A stretch of 64,000 bases of DNA from DAIOEK01 sp963828285 (GTDB lineage: Bacteria; Chloroflexota; Anaerolineae; Anaerolineales; Anaerolineaceae), in assembly GCA_963828285.1 (NCBI GenBank), contig CAWHEB010000006.1:90399-154398 (forward strand), given 5' to 3'. Made by a program: the position numbers and the translations under genes. This document shows positions 35,250-44,271 of this stretch, in pieces (positions within the stretch are counted from its first letter, which is position 1; every line of letters begins with the position of its first letter). Under the pieces are notes generated by a model. It saw only the letters and a program-made list of their open reading frames with translations, was not told the origin of the DNA and searched no databases.

Positions 35250-35579
35250 TTCATTTGCCGATGCTTTTCACACTGTTATGGATGCTAATAATATTTAGCT
35301 CTCTTTGATGGCAATGGTGTATTGCCTGCCAATTATTGGAGGAGATCTTTCACAGTGTTATGTGTGCAATTTAACATTTGCCGAACTGGATTGTATGATC
35401 CAATCGGATGGCTGTCATCTGATTTCATATTACCCGGTTGTTTATTTCTAAGTTGCACTTCATCGGACGATGTTTTTACACAAAATCTTCACTATCCCAT
35501 CGCTGGATAACTGGTCAAAGGCAGACCGAATGGGTAACTGCATTTATAATTAATTCAGATATTTACATCGGAGTCCAAA
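35250..35579 (+). other. Intergenic stretch without a supported gene
   Basis: 330 bases between DUF1475 and the LuxR-type gene. A 62-codon frame (35322-35510) is present but has an unusual composition and no clear ribosome site, so I do not call it. The only certain element is the GGAG-type ribosome site at 35571 just before the next gene. It may hold promoters for that gene. Confidence 0.5.
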
Positions 35580-36371
35580 ATGCAACCAGTCAATCTTACG
35601 AATAGGATTGTGAGCATAGCCCTGATATGCCTTGGAGTTATCCTTCTTGGGTTAACCATTTTTGTCGAAGGTGCACTCAATATTGCTCTACCATTGGTTT
35701 TTCTGCTAATCGGCGGTGGATTCATCCTTTTATATTTTATTTTCAAACCAATACATAGTTGGGCATCTTTTCTTTTTATTCCTGCTTTTCTCATCGAAGC
35801 TTTCGGTATCATCTTCCTTCTGAATGTCATTACCAACGATTGGAAATCATGGGCGTATGCCTGGCTACTTTTGGTTGCTGCTATTGGGATTGGGATTCTC
35901 TTCGCGGATCGTGATCACCATTGGCATCCAGCCGTAAAACTTACCGGCCTTGGGATGTCCGTTCTGGGAGTTACCTTTTTTGCGGTGTTCGGTGCCATCG
36001 CAGGCGGGTTATTCATTAAGATCATTGCCCCTGTTATTTTGGTCGCTGCCGGATTAGCATTACGTTGGATTAATTTGGAATCCATTCTGCCCCAATCCAT
36101 CTTCAAGAATTTTCCCCGATTTGGATCCGAAAAGCCTTACCTTGATAAACCTTCGGATGGTTCGGATCAGCTGGTCGATGGGTTGAGTAGCAGAGAACTT
36201 GAGGTTTTGAGATTGATCGACCTTGGATTAACTAACCAGCAGATCGCAGATCAGCTCACAGTGGCTCCAAGCACAGTGAAGACTCACATCAACAATATCT
36301 ATGGAAAACTCGGAGTTAAGACTCGTATCCAGGCTATTATGCGTTGTCACGAACTTGGAATAATTCAATAG
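35580..36371 (+). CDS. Membrane-anchored LuxR-type regulator
   Basis: 263 residues in two parts: an N-terminal membrane domain with about six helices (residues 10-180), and a C-terminal LuxR helix-turn-helix (residues 198-263) with SSRELEVLRLIDLGLTNQQI and APSTVKTHINNIYGKLGVKT. There is no receiver or kinase part. It probably senses a signal in or at the membrane directly, a one-component design. It sits after an intergenic gap, and the genes flanking it do not say which signal. Membrane LuxR regulators of this kind are known but rarely characterised. Confidence 0.85.
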   Translation: MQPVNLTNRIVSIALICLGVILLGLTIFVEGALNIALPLVFLLIGGGFILLYFIFKPIHSWASFLFIPAFLIEAFGIIFLLNVITNDWKSWAYAWLLLVAAIGIGILFADRDHHWHPAVKLTGLGMSVLGVTFFAVFGAIAGGLFIKIIAPVILVAAGLALRWINLESILPQSIFKNFPRFGSEKPYLDKPSDGSDQLVDGLSSRELEVLRLIDLGLTNQQIADQLTVAPSTVKTHINNIYGKLGVKTRIQAIMRCHELGIIQ

Positions 36372-36595
36372 CATTTGCATATTAAATTTGGTGGCCTGCA
36401 GATCATCGGAAAATCTGAAAAAAAATTCGCTTCGGTCATAAGCAGCAAAAACTCAGATCAAGACCTCCTGATTATTTGAAGAATCCACCCCCTCTCCACC
36501 CCCCTTTTCCACTCAAAAATGGATGGATGTCCACCTGCTTTATTTGTATAAAATGGATGTAATTTACTTCTATTGTTAGGAATGGAACATAGCAG

Positions 36596-37483
36596 ATGGA
36601 CTTATCATCAAAAATATTTGTGGTCACCGGAGCAACCTCCGGTATTGGTCTGGCTACGGCAGAAACCTTGGCCGCTGCTGGTGCTTCCGTGATTGGTGTG
36701 GGTAGATCACAGGAACGATGTCAAATAGCCTGCAATCACTTGAAAACGGATTTTGAAAATCCGAACATCATATTCTTGGTTGCGGACTTGAGCGATCAAA
36801 CAGAAGTCAGATCTCTCGCTGTCAAAATAAAGGAAATCCTTCAAGGAAAGGATAAATCCTGGCTGGATGGTCTGGTGAACAACGCCGGATTGTTTTCTTA
36901 CTGGTTAACACTCACTCAGGAAGGGATTGAAATGACCTGGGCTACTAACCATTTGGCACCTTTCCTGCTGACCAACCTTCTCCTGCCAGAATTACAAAAA
37001 GCACCTATGGCCCGTGTCGTGACTGTCAGTTCGGATTCACATTATGGTGCCAGGCTGAATTGGGATGATCCGCAGTTACGGCGGAACTATTTCGGACTGA
37101 CTGCATATGAGACAACAAAATTGGCTAACATCCTTTTCACCCTGGAATTGAATAAACACCTGACCGGGACATCTGTAAAAGCCTTTGCTCTTGATCCAGG
37201 GTTGGTAAATACGGATATAGCGTATAAAGGTACCCCGGGTATTGTACGGTGGATCTGGAAAATGCGGAAAGGTAGTGGAACTTCACCTGAGGTGCCTGCG
37301 CGTTCGATCATCTACGTCTTGGCAGAGCCATCTATTCAAAATGCTCCTCAAGTATATTGGAAGGATTGCAAACCAAAACAACCGTCAAAAGCAGCACTAA
37401 ATGAGAAAGACGCCGCCAGGCTTTGGGATCTTTCTGCAAAATTAACAGCCTTACCTGTTGAGGTGAACAGTGAAACTCACTGA
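36596..37483 (+). CDS. Short-chain dehydrogenase/reductase
   Basis: 295 residues of the classical SDR fold: Rossmann motif FVVTGATSGIGLATAETLA (TGxxxGIG) at the start, NNAG in LDGLVNNAGLFS, then the catalytic Ser (VVTVSSDSH), Tyr and Lys (GLTAYETTKLANIL). NAD(P) specificity is not evident. Its substrate is unknown; the pattern resembles retinol-dehydrogenase/WWOX-like SDRs. The 3' end overlaps the second SDR gene by 14 bases, so the two are co-translated. Confidence 0.9.
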   Translation: MDLSSKIFVVTGATSGIGLATAETLAAAGASVIGVGRSQERCQIACNHLKTDFENPNIIFLVADLSDQTEVRSLAVKIKEILQGKDKSWLDGLVNNAGLFSYWLTLTQEGIEMTWATNHLAPFLLTNLLLPELQKAPMARVVTVSSDSHYGARLNWDDPQLRRNYFGLTAYETTKLANILFTLELNKHLTGTSVKAFALDPGLVNTDIAYKGTPGIVRWIWKMRKGSGTSPEVPARSIIYVLAEPSIQNAPQVYWKDCKPKQPSKAALNEKDAARLWDLSAKLTALPVEVNSETH

Positions 37484-38315
37484 AATATCTCTATCAAAGA
37501 AAAAGGTGGTTTTAATAACCGGTGCGACGGGTGGTTTGGGAAAGGCATTTGTTATTGAGTGTGCTTCCCGTGGATGGGATCTCTTCCTCACAGACCGCTA
37601 TCAATCCCAACTGGATACGCTGGCTGCTTGTGTCAGAAGTACCTATGATGTTACAGTAACCTCGAAATCATGTGATCTTGCTGAAGTTGATTCCCGGAAT
37701 CAATTCATCGATTACATAAATACAATGGGTTACCATTTCAAAATGTTGATCAATGTCGCCGGTGTCGATCACGAAGGCAGGTTTATGGATCAATCTGCCA
37801 GTCAGATACAATCCATCCTGCGTTTGAATATCGAATCTACAGTTTCACTAACCCACGCAATCCTGCCATTGAGACATCCGCTGGAACCATTTCATCTAAT
37901 CAATGTAGCCAGCCTGGCAGCTTTCTATCCCATGCCGATCAAAGCGGTTTATGCGGCATCAAAACGCTTCCTCGTAGATTTTTCTTTTGCACTGCGTGAA
38001 GAACTCAGATCTGCAGGGATATCTGTCACAGTCCTGTGCCCTGCAGGTATGCCCACGAATCGGGAGTGTATTAAAGCCATTGAAGGCCAAGGATTTGCCG
38101 GTCAGATCACCACGATGGATGTTGGCCGGGTGGCATACCTGACATTGAATGCTGCACTAGCTGGTAAGGCGGTTTTAATTCCTGGCAGGATTAATTCGTT
38201 ATTGCAATTTTTGGGAGAGTTGATTCCGCCATCCCTGATAGCTCATCAAATTGGGATTCGTTGGGACTCAGTTCGCAAGCGAAGGATCAAACAAGGATCA
38301 CTTTCTGTTGTATGA
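37470..38315 (+). CDS. Short-chain dehydrogenase/reductase
   Basis: 281 residues, GTG start at 37470. SDR fold with VVLITGATGGLGKAFVIECA, NVAGVD (replacing NNAG), Ser in LINVASLAAF and YxxxK in AVYAASKRFLVDFS. It also shows LREELRSAGISVTVLCPAGM, as in DltE/ketoreductase-like SDRs. Because the start lies within the end of the previous SDR gene, the two are probably an operon; they might act in sequence on one compound, which is inference. Confidence 0.9.
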   Translation: MKLTEISLSKKKVVLITGATGGLGKAFVIECASRGWDLFLTDRYQSQLDTLAACVRSTYDVTVTSKSCDLAEVDSRNQFIDYINTMGYHFKMLINVAGVDHEGRFMDQSASQIQSILRLNIESTVSLTHAILPLRHPLEPFHLINVASLAAFYPMPIKAVYAASKRFLVDFSFALREELRSAGISVTVLCPAGMPTNRECIKAIEGQGFAGQITTMDVGRVAYLTLNAALAGKAVLIPGRINSLLQFLGELIPPSLIAHQIGIRWDSVRKRRIKQGSLSVV

Positions 38316-38335
38316 TCTCGTATTCCCAAAACAAA

Positions 38336-38358
38336 AGGCTCCAGTATTTCTGGAGCCT
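38336..38358. terminator. Bidirectional terminator hairpin
   Basis: 9-bp perfect stem AGGCTCCAG / CTGGAGCCT with a 5-base loop, between the convergent SDR and COG4315 genes. The minus strand continues into a T-run, so it suits the COG4315 gene best. Confidence 0.82.
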
Positions 38359-38383
38359 ATGATTATTTTAGCCGTCGATTGGC

Positions 38384-39308
38384 TTACATACCAACTGGTT
38401 TACCATCAGGACCTATTACATACCAAACTGATCCTACCCCCTGACCGGTAGTATCGCCAGCTTTCGTGTCATTCACCCAGTAATATAGGGGCATCTTATT
38501 GTAGGTGACGATCATGCTGCCGTCATCTAGTTTGGCTGAACCGATCAAAGATTGGTCCACCCCGTCACCAGCTTTGACAATTCCTGTGGCGAGGAAAGGA
38601 GGCCATTTGACAAGACAATCGCCTTTGCAATTGGAAGTATCTGGACCATCCTTGGTGAAGATATACAACGTCAACCCTTTACCATCCACCAGGATATCGC
38701 CTAATTTGGCATCATTTACCATGTTGAGTACTGTTGTTGCCTCTTCCTTTACAGGAGCTGGAGCTTCCATGCCAACTGGTTTTCCATCAGGGGAGACGAC
38801 ATACCAGACGCTGCCAACACCTTGTCCCAAAGTATCGCCTGCTTTTGTATCCTTAATCCAGTAATAAAGTGGAAGACTATTGTAGGTGATGATATCGCTT
38901 CCATCAGCCAGCTTGGCAGTTCCAAGCAGAGATTTATCTACACCAGATCCAGCTTTCACCGAACCTGTGCTTAAGAATGGCGGCCATTTCACCAGGCAGT
39001 CACCAGCACAATTGGATGTGTTTGGAGCGTCCTTGGTAAACATATATAGGGTCATCCCCCTACCATCAACCAGGATCTTTCCCAGCTTTGCATCGGTGGC
39101 AACATTTAGCATGATTTCCGATGGTCCTGTTACAGGGACAACGGGGCTTCAGGTTAGCCACAGTGGGCTTGGGATTGGCATTTTCCGGAACTTTTCCATA
39201 GTTGGTTTGAATCGGTCCGCCTGGCTGACAAGCAGCCATCACCAGAACGGCAATTGTAATTAAGCTGATCAACCAGGTCCGTTTACCAATAGTTGGTTTT
39301 GTATTCAT
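38384..39308 (-). CDS. COG4315-type repeat lipoprotein (one frameshift)
   Basis: The gene starts at 39308 with a lipoprotein signal (lipobox VMAAC) and an Asn/Pro linker, then shifts frame near 39146. Removing one base from a four-G run (plus strand) joins the linker to KPVVPVTGPSEIMLNVATDA and restores a protein of about 307 residues. Two copies of the secreted-repeat domain follow, each with the Yx(F/W/Y)xxD pattern (LYMFTKDAPN and LYIFTKDGPD), CxGDCLVKWPPF and GVGSVWYV. This domain is widespread in secreted lipoproteins, its role unknown; one suggestion is electron transfer or envelope stress. The ECF sigma/anti-sigma pair next to it may regulate it. Confidence 0.87.
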
Positions 39309-39405
39309 AATTTACTCTCCTTTTGCATTGATTTGCTCTTAACAATACGCAAGGAAAGTATATTAGGATCAATATTGTCCGATTAAGTTTATGGCAACTG
39401 GGAGA

Positions 39406-40149
39406 TTATAAATTTCCGCCAAGGATCTTGGCGCCTGTGGGAGCGGTGCTGCCACCAATGGGTTCGATAGTAATCCCAAAAGATTGGAAATTTTCAAGTG
39501 GAGTATCAAGCTCGATGAGGAGGGTGCCGTAGCCTTGGGATGTTACAGAGAAGACGCCACCGCTGGTCCTGATTCCATCTTTGATCAACCAGAGCTGATA
39601 TTGATGGCTTGTATCCAGGATCGGTGCATCGTGAATGGCAAAAGTTCCTGATGTCTCATTTTTGATAAGCATCAGGTATCCGGTTGTGGATGGAGAGTGG
39701 TCAGTACCTGAGACTTGAACCAGTCTTACCCCGTCAGCAGGGATTGCAGCTGTCAGTATCGAGATTTGGTTGGTGAGAGAAAAAGTATTGATCGTTAGAA
39801 AGAGGATTAGAAGCAGCATGAGACCAACAACAGCGATACCCATAGGTCGTGCCAGAAAATCGCGGATTGTGAGCATTAAACCATACAGAGGGGGTACAGA
39901 TGGTCGAGTAGATTCCAGCCTCTGCCGTGACTCCACAACTCTCTGGATCACAGAAACCTTTAAATTGGGGTGTGGATCCACAATAGGAATGGCTGTTCCC
40001 AGATGATCCAAAACGATTTTATATTCGGTCAATTCCTTCCGGCAGGATTCGCATTCAGATAAATGCAGTCCAACCGTTTGGCGTTCTTCTATATTCAGAC
40101 TTCCCAACACATAAGCCGGAAGGAGATCGGAAATATGAGCGCTTTTCAT
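39406..40149 (-). CDS. Anti-sigma factor (RskA-like)
   Basis: 247 residues. The N-terminal zinc-type anti-sigma motif HLSECESCRKEL (H-x3-C-x2-C) at about residue 28-39 is clear, preceded by LPAYVLGSLN. A membrane helix near residues 95-120 is followed by an extracytoplasmic RskA-like domain with HDAPILDTSHQYQLWLIKDG. It binds its partner sigma in the cytoplasm and releases it on an outside signal. It starts 64 bases after the sigma gene on the same strand. Confidence 0.9.
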   Translation of the reverse strand: MKSAHISDLLPAYVLGSLNIEERQTVGLHLSECESCRKELTEYKIVLDHLGTAIPIVDPHPNLKVSVIQRVVESRQRLESTRPSVPPLYGLMLTIRDFLARPMGIAVVGLMLLLILFLTINTFSLTNQISILTAAIPADGVRLVQVSGTDHSPSTTGYLMLIKNETSGTFAIHDAPILDTSHQYQLWLIKDGIRTSGGVFSVTSQGYGTLLIELDTPLENFQSFGITIEPIGGSTAPTGAKILGGNL

Positions 40150-40213
40150 ATTACCTCAACAGACATAATCAATCTATTCATACTATACGAAAAAATCCCT
40201 GGGTTGGATCATA

Positions 40214-40837
40214 TTAAGTTTCAAACGGAATGTTTTGATTAACCAGAACCGACCGTAGTTTTTCCATTGCTAATCGAATTCTTGACTTGACCGTCCCTAG
40301 TGGTTCGTGCAGGATTTCTGCGATCTCCTGCTGACTGTATCCGCTAAAGTAAGCCAGCCGAAGGGTCACTCGTTGGTCTTCTGGAAGAGAGGATAAGACT
40401 TTTAGGATCTGCTTTTGAGTAATTCGATTTTCCACTTCATCTTCAGGACCATCGATAAGGGGGTATCCATTTCCGTCTTCCCGATCGATATCCTCAGGCC
40501 AATCGACTGTATCCTTCTCCAATCGCGAGGAACGTTTTCGCAACTCGTCTATGGTTCGGTGCCGGGCAATACTGATGATCCAACTACTGACTTTGGACAA
40601 ATTCGGATTATATGTCTTCGCCCCATCACACACTTTGAGGAAGACATCCTGGGTAATTTCTTCTGCTGTCTCTTCATCGCCAACCATGTGGACGGCGATT
40701 GAGAACACTAGCCGACCGAAACGGTCATAAAGAATTCCGACCGCATTGTTCATACCGTTGTTTGATCCATCCAATTTGGATAGTTTGTTGATAATGGCGA
40801 TCAACCCGACATCATCTATTGCCGAATAATCCATCAA
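40214..40837 (-). CDS. ECF RNA polymerase sigma factor (SigK-like)
   Basis: 207 residues with sigma region 2 (LYDRFGRLVFSIAVHMVGDE, EITQDVFLKVCDG) and region 4 (LSSLPEDQRVTLRLAYFSGY followed by the helix-turn-helix SQQEIAEILHEPLGTVKSRI). Region 3 is missing, as in all ECF sigmas. It would direct polymerase to a stress or envelope regulon and is controlled by the downstream anti-sigma factor. The COG4315 lipoprotein on the other side of the anti-sigma gene is a plausible target. No matching promoter was looked for beyond this. Confidence 0.93.
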   Translation of the reverse strand: MMDYSAIDDVGLIAIINKLSKLDGSNNGMNNAVGILYDRFGRLVFSIAVHMVGDEETAEEITQDVFLKVCDGAKTYNPNLSKVSSWIISIARHRTIDELRKRSSRLEKDTVDWPEDIDREDGNGYPLIDGPEDEVENRITQKQILKVLSSLPEDQRVTLRLAYFSGYSQQEIAEILHEPLGTVKSRIRLAMEKLRSVLVNQNIPFET

Positions 40838-40936
40838 AAGTCCCCGTCAAATTGTTTGTTTGTTATTGTATAGTCTCTTTTCACCTACAATCAAGTCTTT
40901 TAACTTGTCCGTACATTATGCGAGATGTCAATTGAA

Positions 40937-41818
40937 CTAATCAATTGTTTTCGAGAACCAAAGTTTTTCTGAAACTTTATCAAATCCTGACAAATCTGCC
41001 AATCTCTGCATGGGTATATTTTCGCTGCTGGTACCCAATTCGACAACTACTGCTCCGTTTGCTTTCAGCAGGTTGAGGCCGAATGCGAGAATGGATTTCC
41101 CCAATCCCATTCTTTGATATCGTGGACTGGTTCCAATCGGATCCGTGAACCCCGATTTATTTTCTTTATCGTAAAATCCGCAGACACAAAAAGCTGCCAG
41201 ATCTCCATTTGGAGATTCAACAACGAGATCCATGTCCTTTCGATAATGTGGTGCATTCATGATCGCCAGTCGTTCTTCGATGGTCATATGTTCAGACCCA
41301 AATGCGATGCGGTGCAGGTTAACCAATTCTTCGATTTCCTCGACACCTTTAATATGCCGAATAAAAAAACCTTCCGGGGGAGGAAAAGATTCAATAGGTC
41401 GTAGTAGTGTCCTTGAGTAACGTAAGGTTCGATAATCTTGAAGGCTGAATCCAAAGGATAAGACCATATCGATCCGATGGGTCAATGCCGCTTCGCAAGA
41501 AAAGTCCAGACTACCGGCTTCATGGAGTCGATGATTCCTTTCTCTCATGCAACCCACACCCCAAGTGACGATCTCATTTCCTAATTCATTTTCTGAAGTG
41601 AGATGGGGATCAAGTTCATACCAGAGATTATTGTAGTCATCCACATAGGCAAAGCCGATGAGCTTTTGATCACGTTTCCATAGACAGGTTGTCTGCCTGA
41701 TGGAATCCATTTGAATATTCTCTTCAAAATCCGGAATGGTTGTATTGGATCCGAGGATACTTACCAGCGCTCGCATTGCCTGAATATCAAATTCATAATT
41801 TAGTATATGACTATCCAA
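40937..41818 (-). CDS. GNAT family N-acetyltransferase
   Basis: 293 residues. The C-terminal half (from about residue 155) is a GNAT domain: the acetyl-CoA loop RYQRMGLGKSILAFGL is preceded by GDLAAFCVCGFYDKENKSGF and followed by GAVVVELGTSSENIPMQRL. The N-terminal half (about 150 residues) may be a second, degenerate GNAT copy, as the size fits a double GNAT. It transfers an acetyl group to an unknown amine. It is on its own on the minus strand. Confidence 0.85.
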   Translation of the reverse strand: MDSHILNYEFDIQAMRALVSILGSNTTIPDFEENIQMDSIRQTTCLWKRDQKLIGFAYVDDYNNLWYELDPHLTSENELGNEIVTWGVGCMRERNHRLHEAGSLDFSCEAALTHRIDMVLSFGFSLQDYRTLRYSRTLLRPIESFPPPEGFFIRHIKGVEEIEELVNLHRIAFGSEHMTIEERLAIMNAPHYRKDMDLVVESPNGDLAAFCVCGFYDKENKSGFTDPIGTSPRYQRMGLGKSILAFGLNLLKANGAVVVELGTSSENIPMQRLADLSGFDKVSEKLWFSKTID

Positions 41819-41898
41819 TTTAGAGTTCCCTTTTCATTTTGTGGATCACGATGATAAAAATTATCGGTGATTTGAAAAAAATATGAAAATTTGAATTA

Positions 41899-42390
41899 TC
41901 ACTTGAGACAGTTATTAAATTCCTTTTTAGCCCAAAGATAATGACTACTCGTCGCACCAATAAAGTAAGCTGCCAGTGCATTCTTCTTTGTCCAGGCGTA
42001 ATGACCAGGAGAGAATAACTCAACCTCAGACAGACTGTTTATTGTTTCGTGGATTTTGTTATAGGATTCTCGGGTCAGCCTTTGGATTTCATCCCAAGAT
42101 TTATCCTTGTGTTTTTCATAGATAGTATTGTTTAAAGCGGGGATTTGAGCCCAATTGAATCCTTCCGCCGGCAAGGACGGTATTTTTCCTTGTAAACCGG
42201 TTTCATACCATCCCATACATAGCTGTTCCCACTCATATAAATGAGCTAAAACGTCTTTGATCGAATATTTAGTTGTCATACTGGTTGCAATGATTTGTTC
42301 TTGTGATAGGACAGTTAACATTTTTTCGAGGGATTCATGTTCAGTCTCCATCGCAAAGAGCAGCTGTTCTTTACTTTTAGGTCTCGGCAT
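41899..42390 (-). CDS. ClbS/DfsB family four-helix protein
   Basis: 163 residues from the Met at 42390 (frame open to 42408). The sequence MPRPKSKEQLLFAMETEHES and SIKDVLAHLYEWEQLCMGWY are the family pattern, with PGHYAWTKKNALAAYFIGAT near the end. ClbS is a cyclopropane hydrolase that protects against colibactin; DfsB acts in sensing or detoxification. Most relatives are DinB-like with unknown substrates. It is a single-gene unit on the minus strand. Confidence 0.87.
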   Translation of the reverse strand: MPRPKSKEQLLFAMETEHESLEKMLTVLSQEQIIATSMTTKYSIKDVLAHLYEWEQLCMGWYETGLQGKIPSLPAEGFNWAQIPALNNTIYEKHKDKSWDEIQRLTRESYNKIHETINSLSEVELFSPGHYAWTKKNALAAYFIGATSSHYLWAKKEFNNCLK

Positions 42391-42686
42391 AATATATCTC
42401 CTCGCCAAAATAGTGAATAAGCGAATTTGTAATAATTATATTCACGAAGTAATTTTCATATTGTCATGATTTATTTTCACCATGGTTCATATTGTGTTTA
42501 CAATTTGCATTATGGGCTAATTTAAATTTTCCAGTAAAATAATTACAAATCCAGTTTTCCTGTCTCAAAAAATCCGCTTAGATTCCAAAGAAAAATAGAC
42601 TTTACGCTCTACCGACCGAATAAAATTTTCATTCAAATGTTTCTTAGTATCTTCTCAAATCACGACATTTGCTTAGGAGGTAATTG

Positions 42687-44210
42687 ATGAGTTTCACGAC
42701 ATTCAATGACATGCTTAGAAAGGCTGCCTGGCGGATGCCTGACCATCCGTTCATTTATTGGTCTGATCGTAAACGTGGGATCAATTATGCCCAAGCGGAA
42801 ATATTAAGTGATCAGGCGGCTGCAGCACTTTCCGAAATGGGGGTAAATAAGGGAAATCGCGTGGGGATTTTTGCCCATAACGGTTTGGATTATGTGATTG
42901 CCATGTTCGGCATCTGGAAATTGGGTGCAATATCCGCACATATCAGTGTGCTTCAAAAGGATAATCTGGAGTACTTTTTACGCGATTCCTCTCCCACGGT
43001 ATTGATCTACACCGGAGATATGCATGAAGTTATTGAAAACATGCGCAGTAAAAACCTGGGTATCAATCAATTTGTCTGCTTCGATGGGAAGAAAGATTTT
43101 GCTCATGGTTGGTCAGATGTAATGGATTCTGCTCCGAAGTGGACTCCCGTGGAAGTCGATGAAACCGATGGTGCGCATCTCTCATACACTTCGGGTTCGT
43201 CAGGTCCACCAAAAGGTGCTTTGCTCGCTCATGGTTACACAGCCAGGGCTACAAATACCATTGCGGAAAGATTAAACCTTTCCAGTGATGATATTTCTTT
43301 GGGTGTCACTTCATTATCAAGTTCATTCCATCTTGTCGCGAACCTGCTACCGGGAGTTCACCGGGCAATGTCGATTGGAGTACGCAAGGAATGGAATCCG
43401 GTGGATGTCTGGAATGAAATGGATGAACGCAATGTGACCTTCTTTGCGGGTAATCCATTGGTACTTGGAGATTTGCTTAAGGTATCTCGTGAAATGGGAA
43501 AGAAACCAGAAGGTCTGACCCGTTGTATATCAGGCGGAGCTCCCGTGCCACCAGAACTGAAGCTAGCTTACCATCAGGAATTCAACGTCCATGTTATCGA
43601 ATCCTATGGTCAGTCAGAATTGGGTGGGTTTGTAGCGTTGGGATATCCACGAGCAGAACCAGGCAAACGCTTCTACTCAATTGGTCCTGGGTTGCCTGAT
43701 CGGGAAACGATCGTGGCAGACGAATCTGGCATTGAACAGCCAGTTGGTCAACCAGGCGAATTGCTCATTCGTAATAACTACATGCTTGAATACTGGAAGA
43801 TGCCTGAAAAGACTGCTGAAGTGTTGCGGAATGGTTGGCTTCACACCGGGGATATGGGGGTGATGGATTCTGAGGGTTACTTTACCCTACTCGGCAGATG
43901 GTCTGAACGGATCATCCATAACAGCAAAGTGATCTATCCGCGTTACATGGAAGAAGCGTTGCTTCAGCATCCGGCAGTCCATTATGCAGGCGTGATTGCC
44001 AAACCCGATAAAGCTTCTGGTCAACTGGCGCTGGGTTGTGTGGAGTTATTTCCTGGACAAGCTGTTACAGTAGAGAAATTAATGGATCATTGCCAGAAAG
44101 TTTTAGGAATATCTAACAGTCCGGATCAGATAGTGATTATTCCCAAAATGCCAATGACACCTACAGGGAAAATTGGAAAACAGGAATTGATCCGCTTATA
44201 TGCGGGCTGA
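42687..44210 (+). CDS. AMP-dependent acyl-CoA synthetase/ligase-like
   Basis: 507 residues from the ATG at 42687, seven bases after AGGAGG; an adjacent TTG at 42684 is possible. The ANL family motifs are in order: LSYTSGSSGPPKGALLAH (P-loop), IESYGQSELGG (A5), GWLHTGDMGVMDSEGYFTLL (A7/A8), and MTPTGKIGKQEL with the catalytic Lys (A10). It activates a carboxylic acid, forming an adenylate and then usually a CoA thioester. The substrate is unknown; GRWSERIIHNSKVIYPRYME is typical for fatty or branched acid ligases. Monocistronic, ends at a strong terminator. Confidence 0.92.
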   Translation: MSFTTFNDMLRKAAWRMPDHPFIYWSDRKRGINYAQAEILSDQAAAALSEMGVNKGNRVGIFAHNGLDYVIAMFGIWKLGAISAHISVLQKDNLEYFLRDSSPTVLIYTGDMHEVIENMRSKNLGINQFVCFDGKKDFAHGWSDVMDSAPKWTPVEVDETDGAHLSYTSGSSGPPKGALLAHGYTARATNTIAERLNLSSDDISLGVTSLSSSFHLVANLLPGVHRAMSIGVRKEWNPVDVWNEMDERNVTFFAGNPLVLGDLLKVSREMGKKPEGLTRCISGGAPVPPELKLAYHQEFNVHVIESYGQSELGGFVALGYPRAEPGKRFYSIGPGLPDRETIVADESGIEQPVGQPGELLIRNNYMLEYWKMPEKTAEVLRNGWLHTGDMGVMDSEGYFTLLGRWSERIIHNSKVIYPRYMEEALLQHPAVHYAGVIAKPDKASGQLALGCVELFPGQAVTVEKLMDHCQKVLGISNSPDQIVIIPKMPMTPTGKIGKQELIRLYAG

Positions 44211-44233
44211 TCTACATAATCCCATATGGAAAA

Positions 44234-44268
44234 ACAGGCTGTCCTCAAAAAGGGCAGCCTGTTTTTTG
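44234..44268. terminator. Bidirectional terminator
   Basis: Stem AACAGGCTGTCC / GGGCAGCCTGTT with one mismatch and a 5-base loop, T-run on the plus side. It separates the convergent ligase and propeller-lipoprotein genes. Confidence 0.88.
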
Positions 44269-44271
44269 TCT

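Noticed and set aside
35322..35510. 62-residue plus-strand frame
   Set aside because: Odd composition, no clear start signal, no recognisable features.
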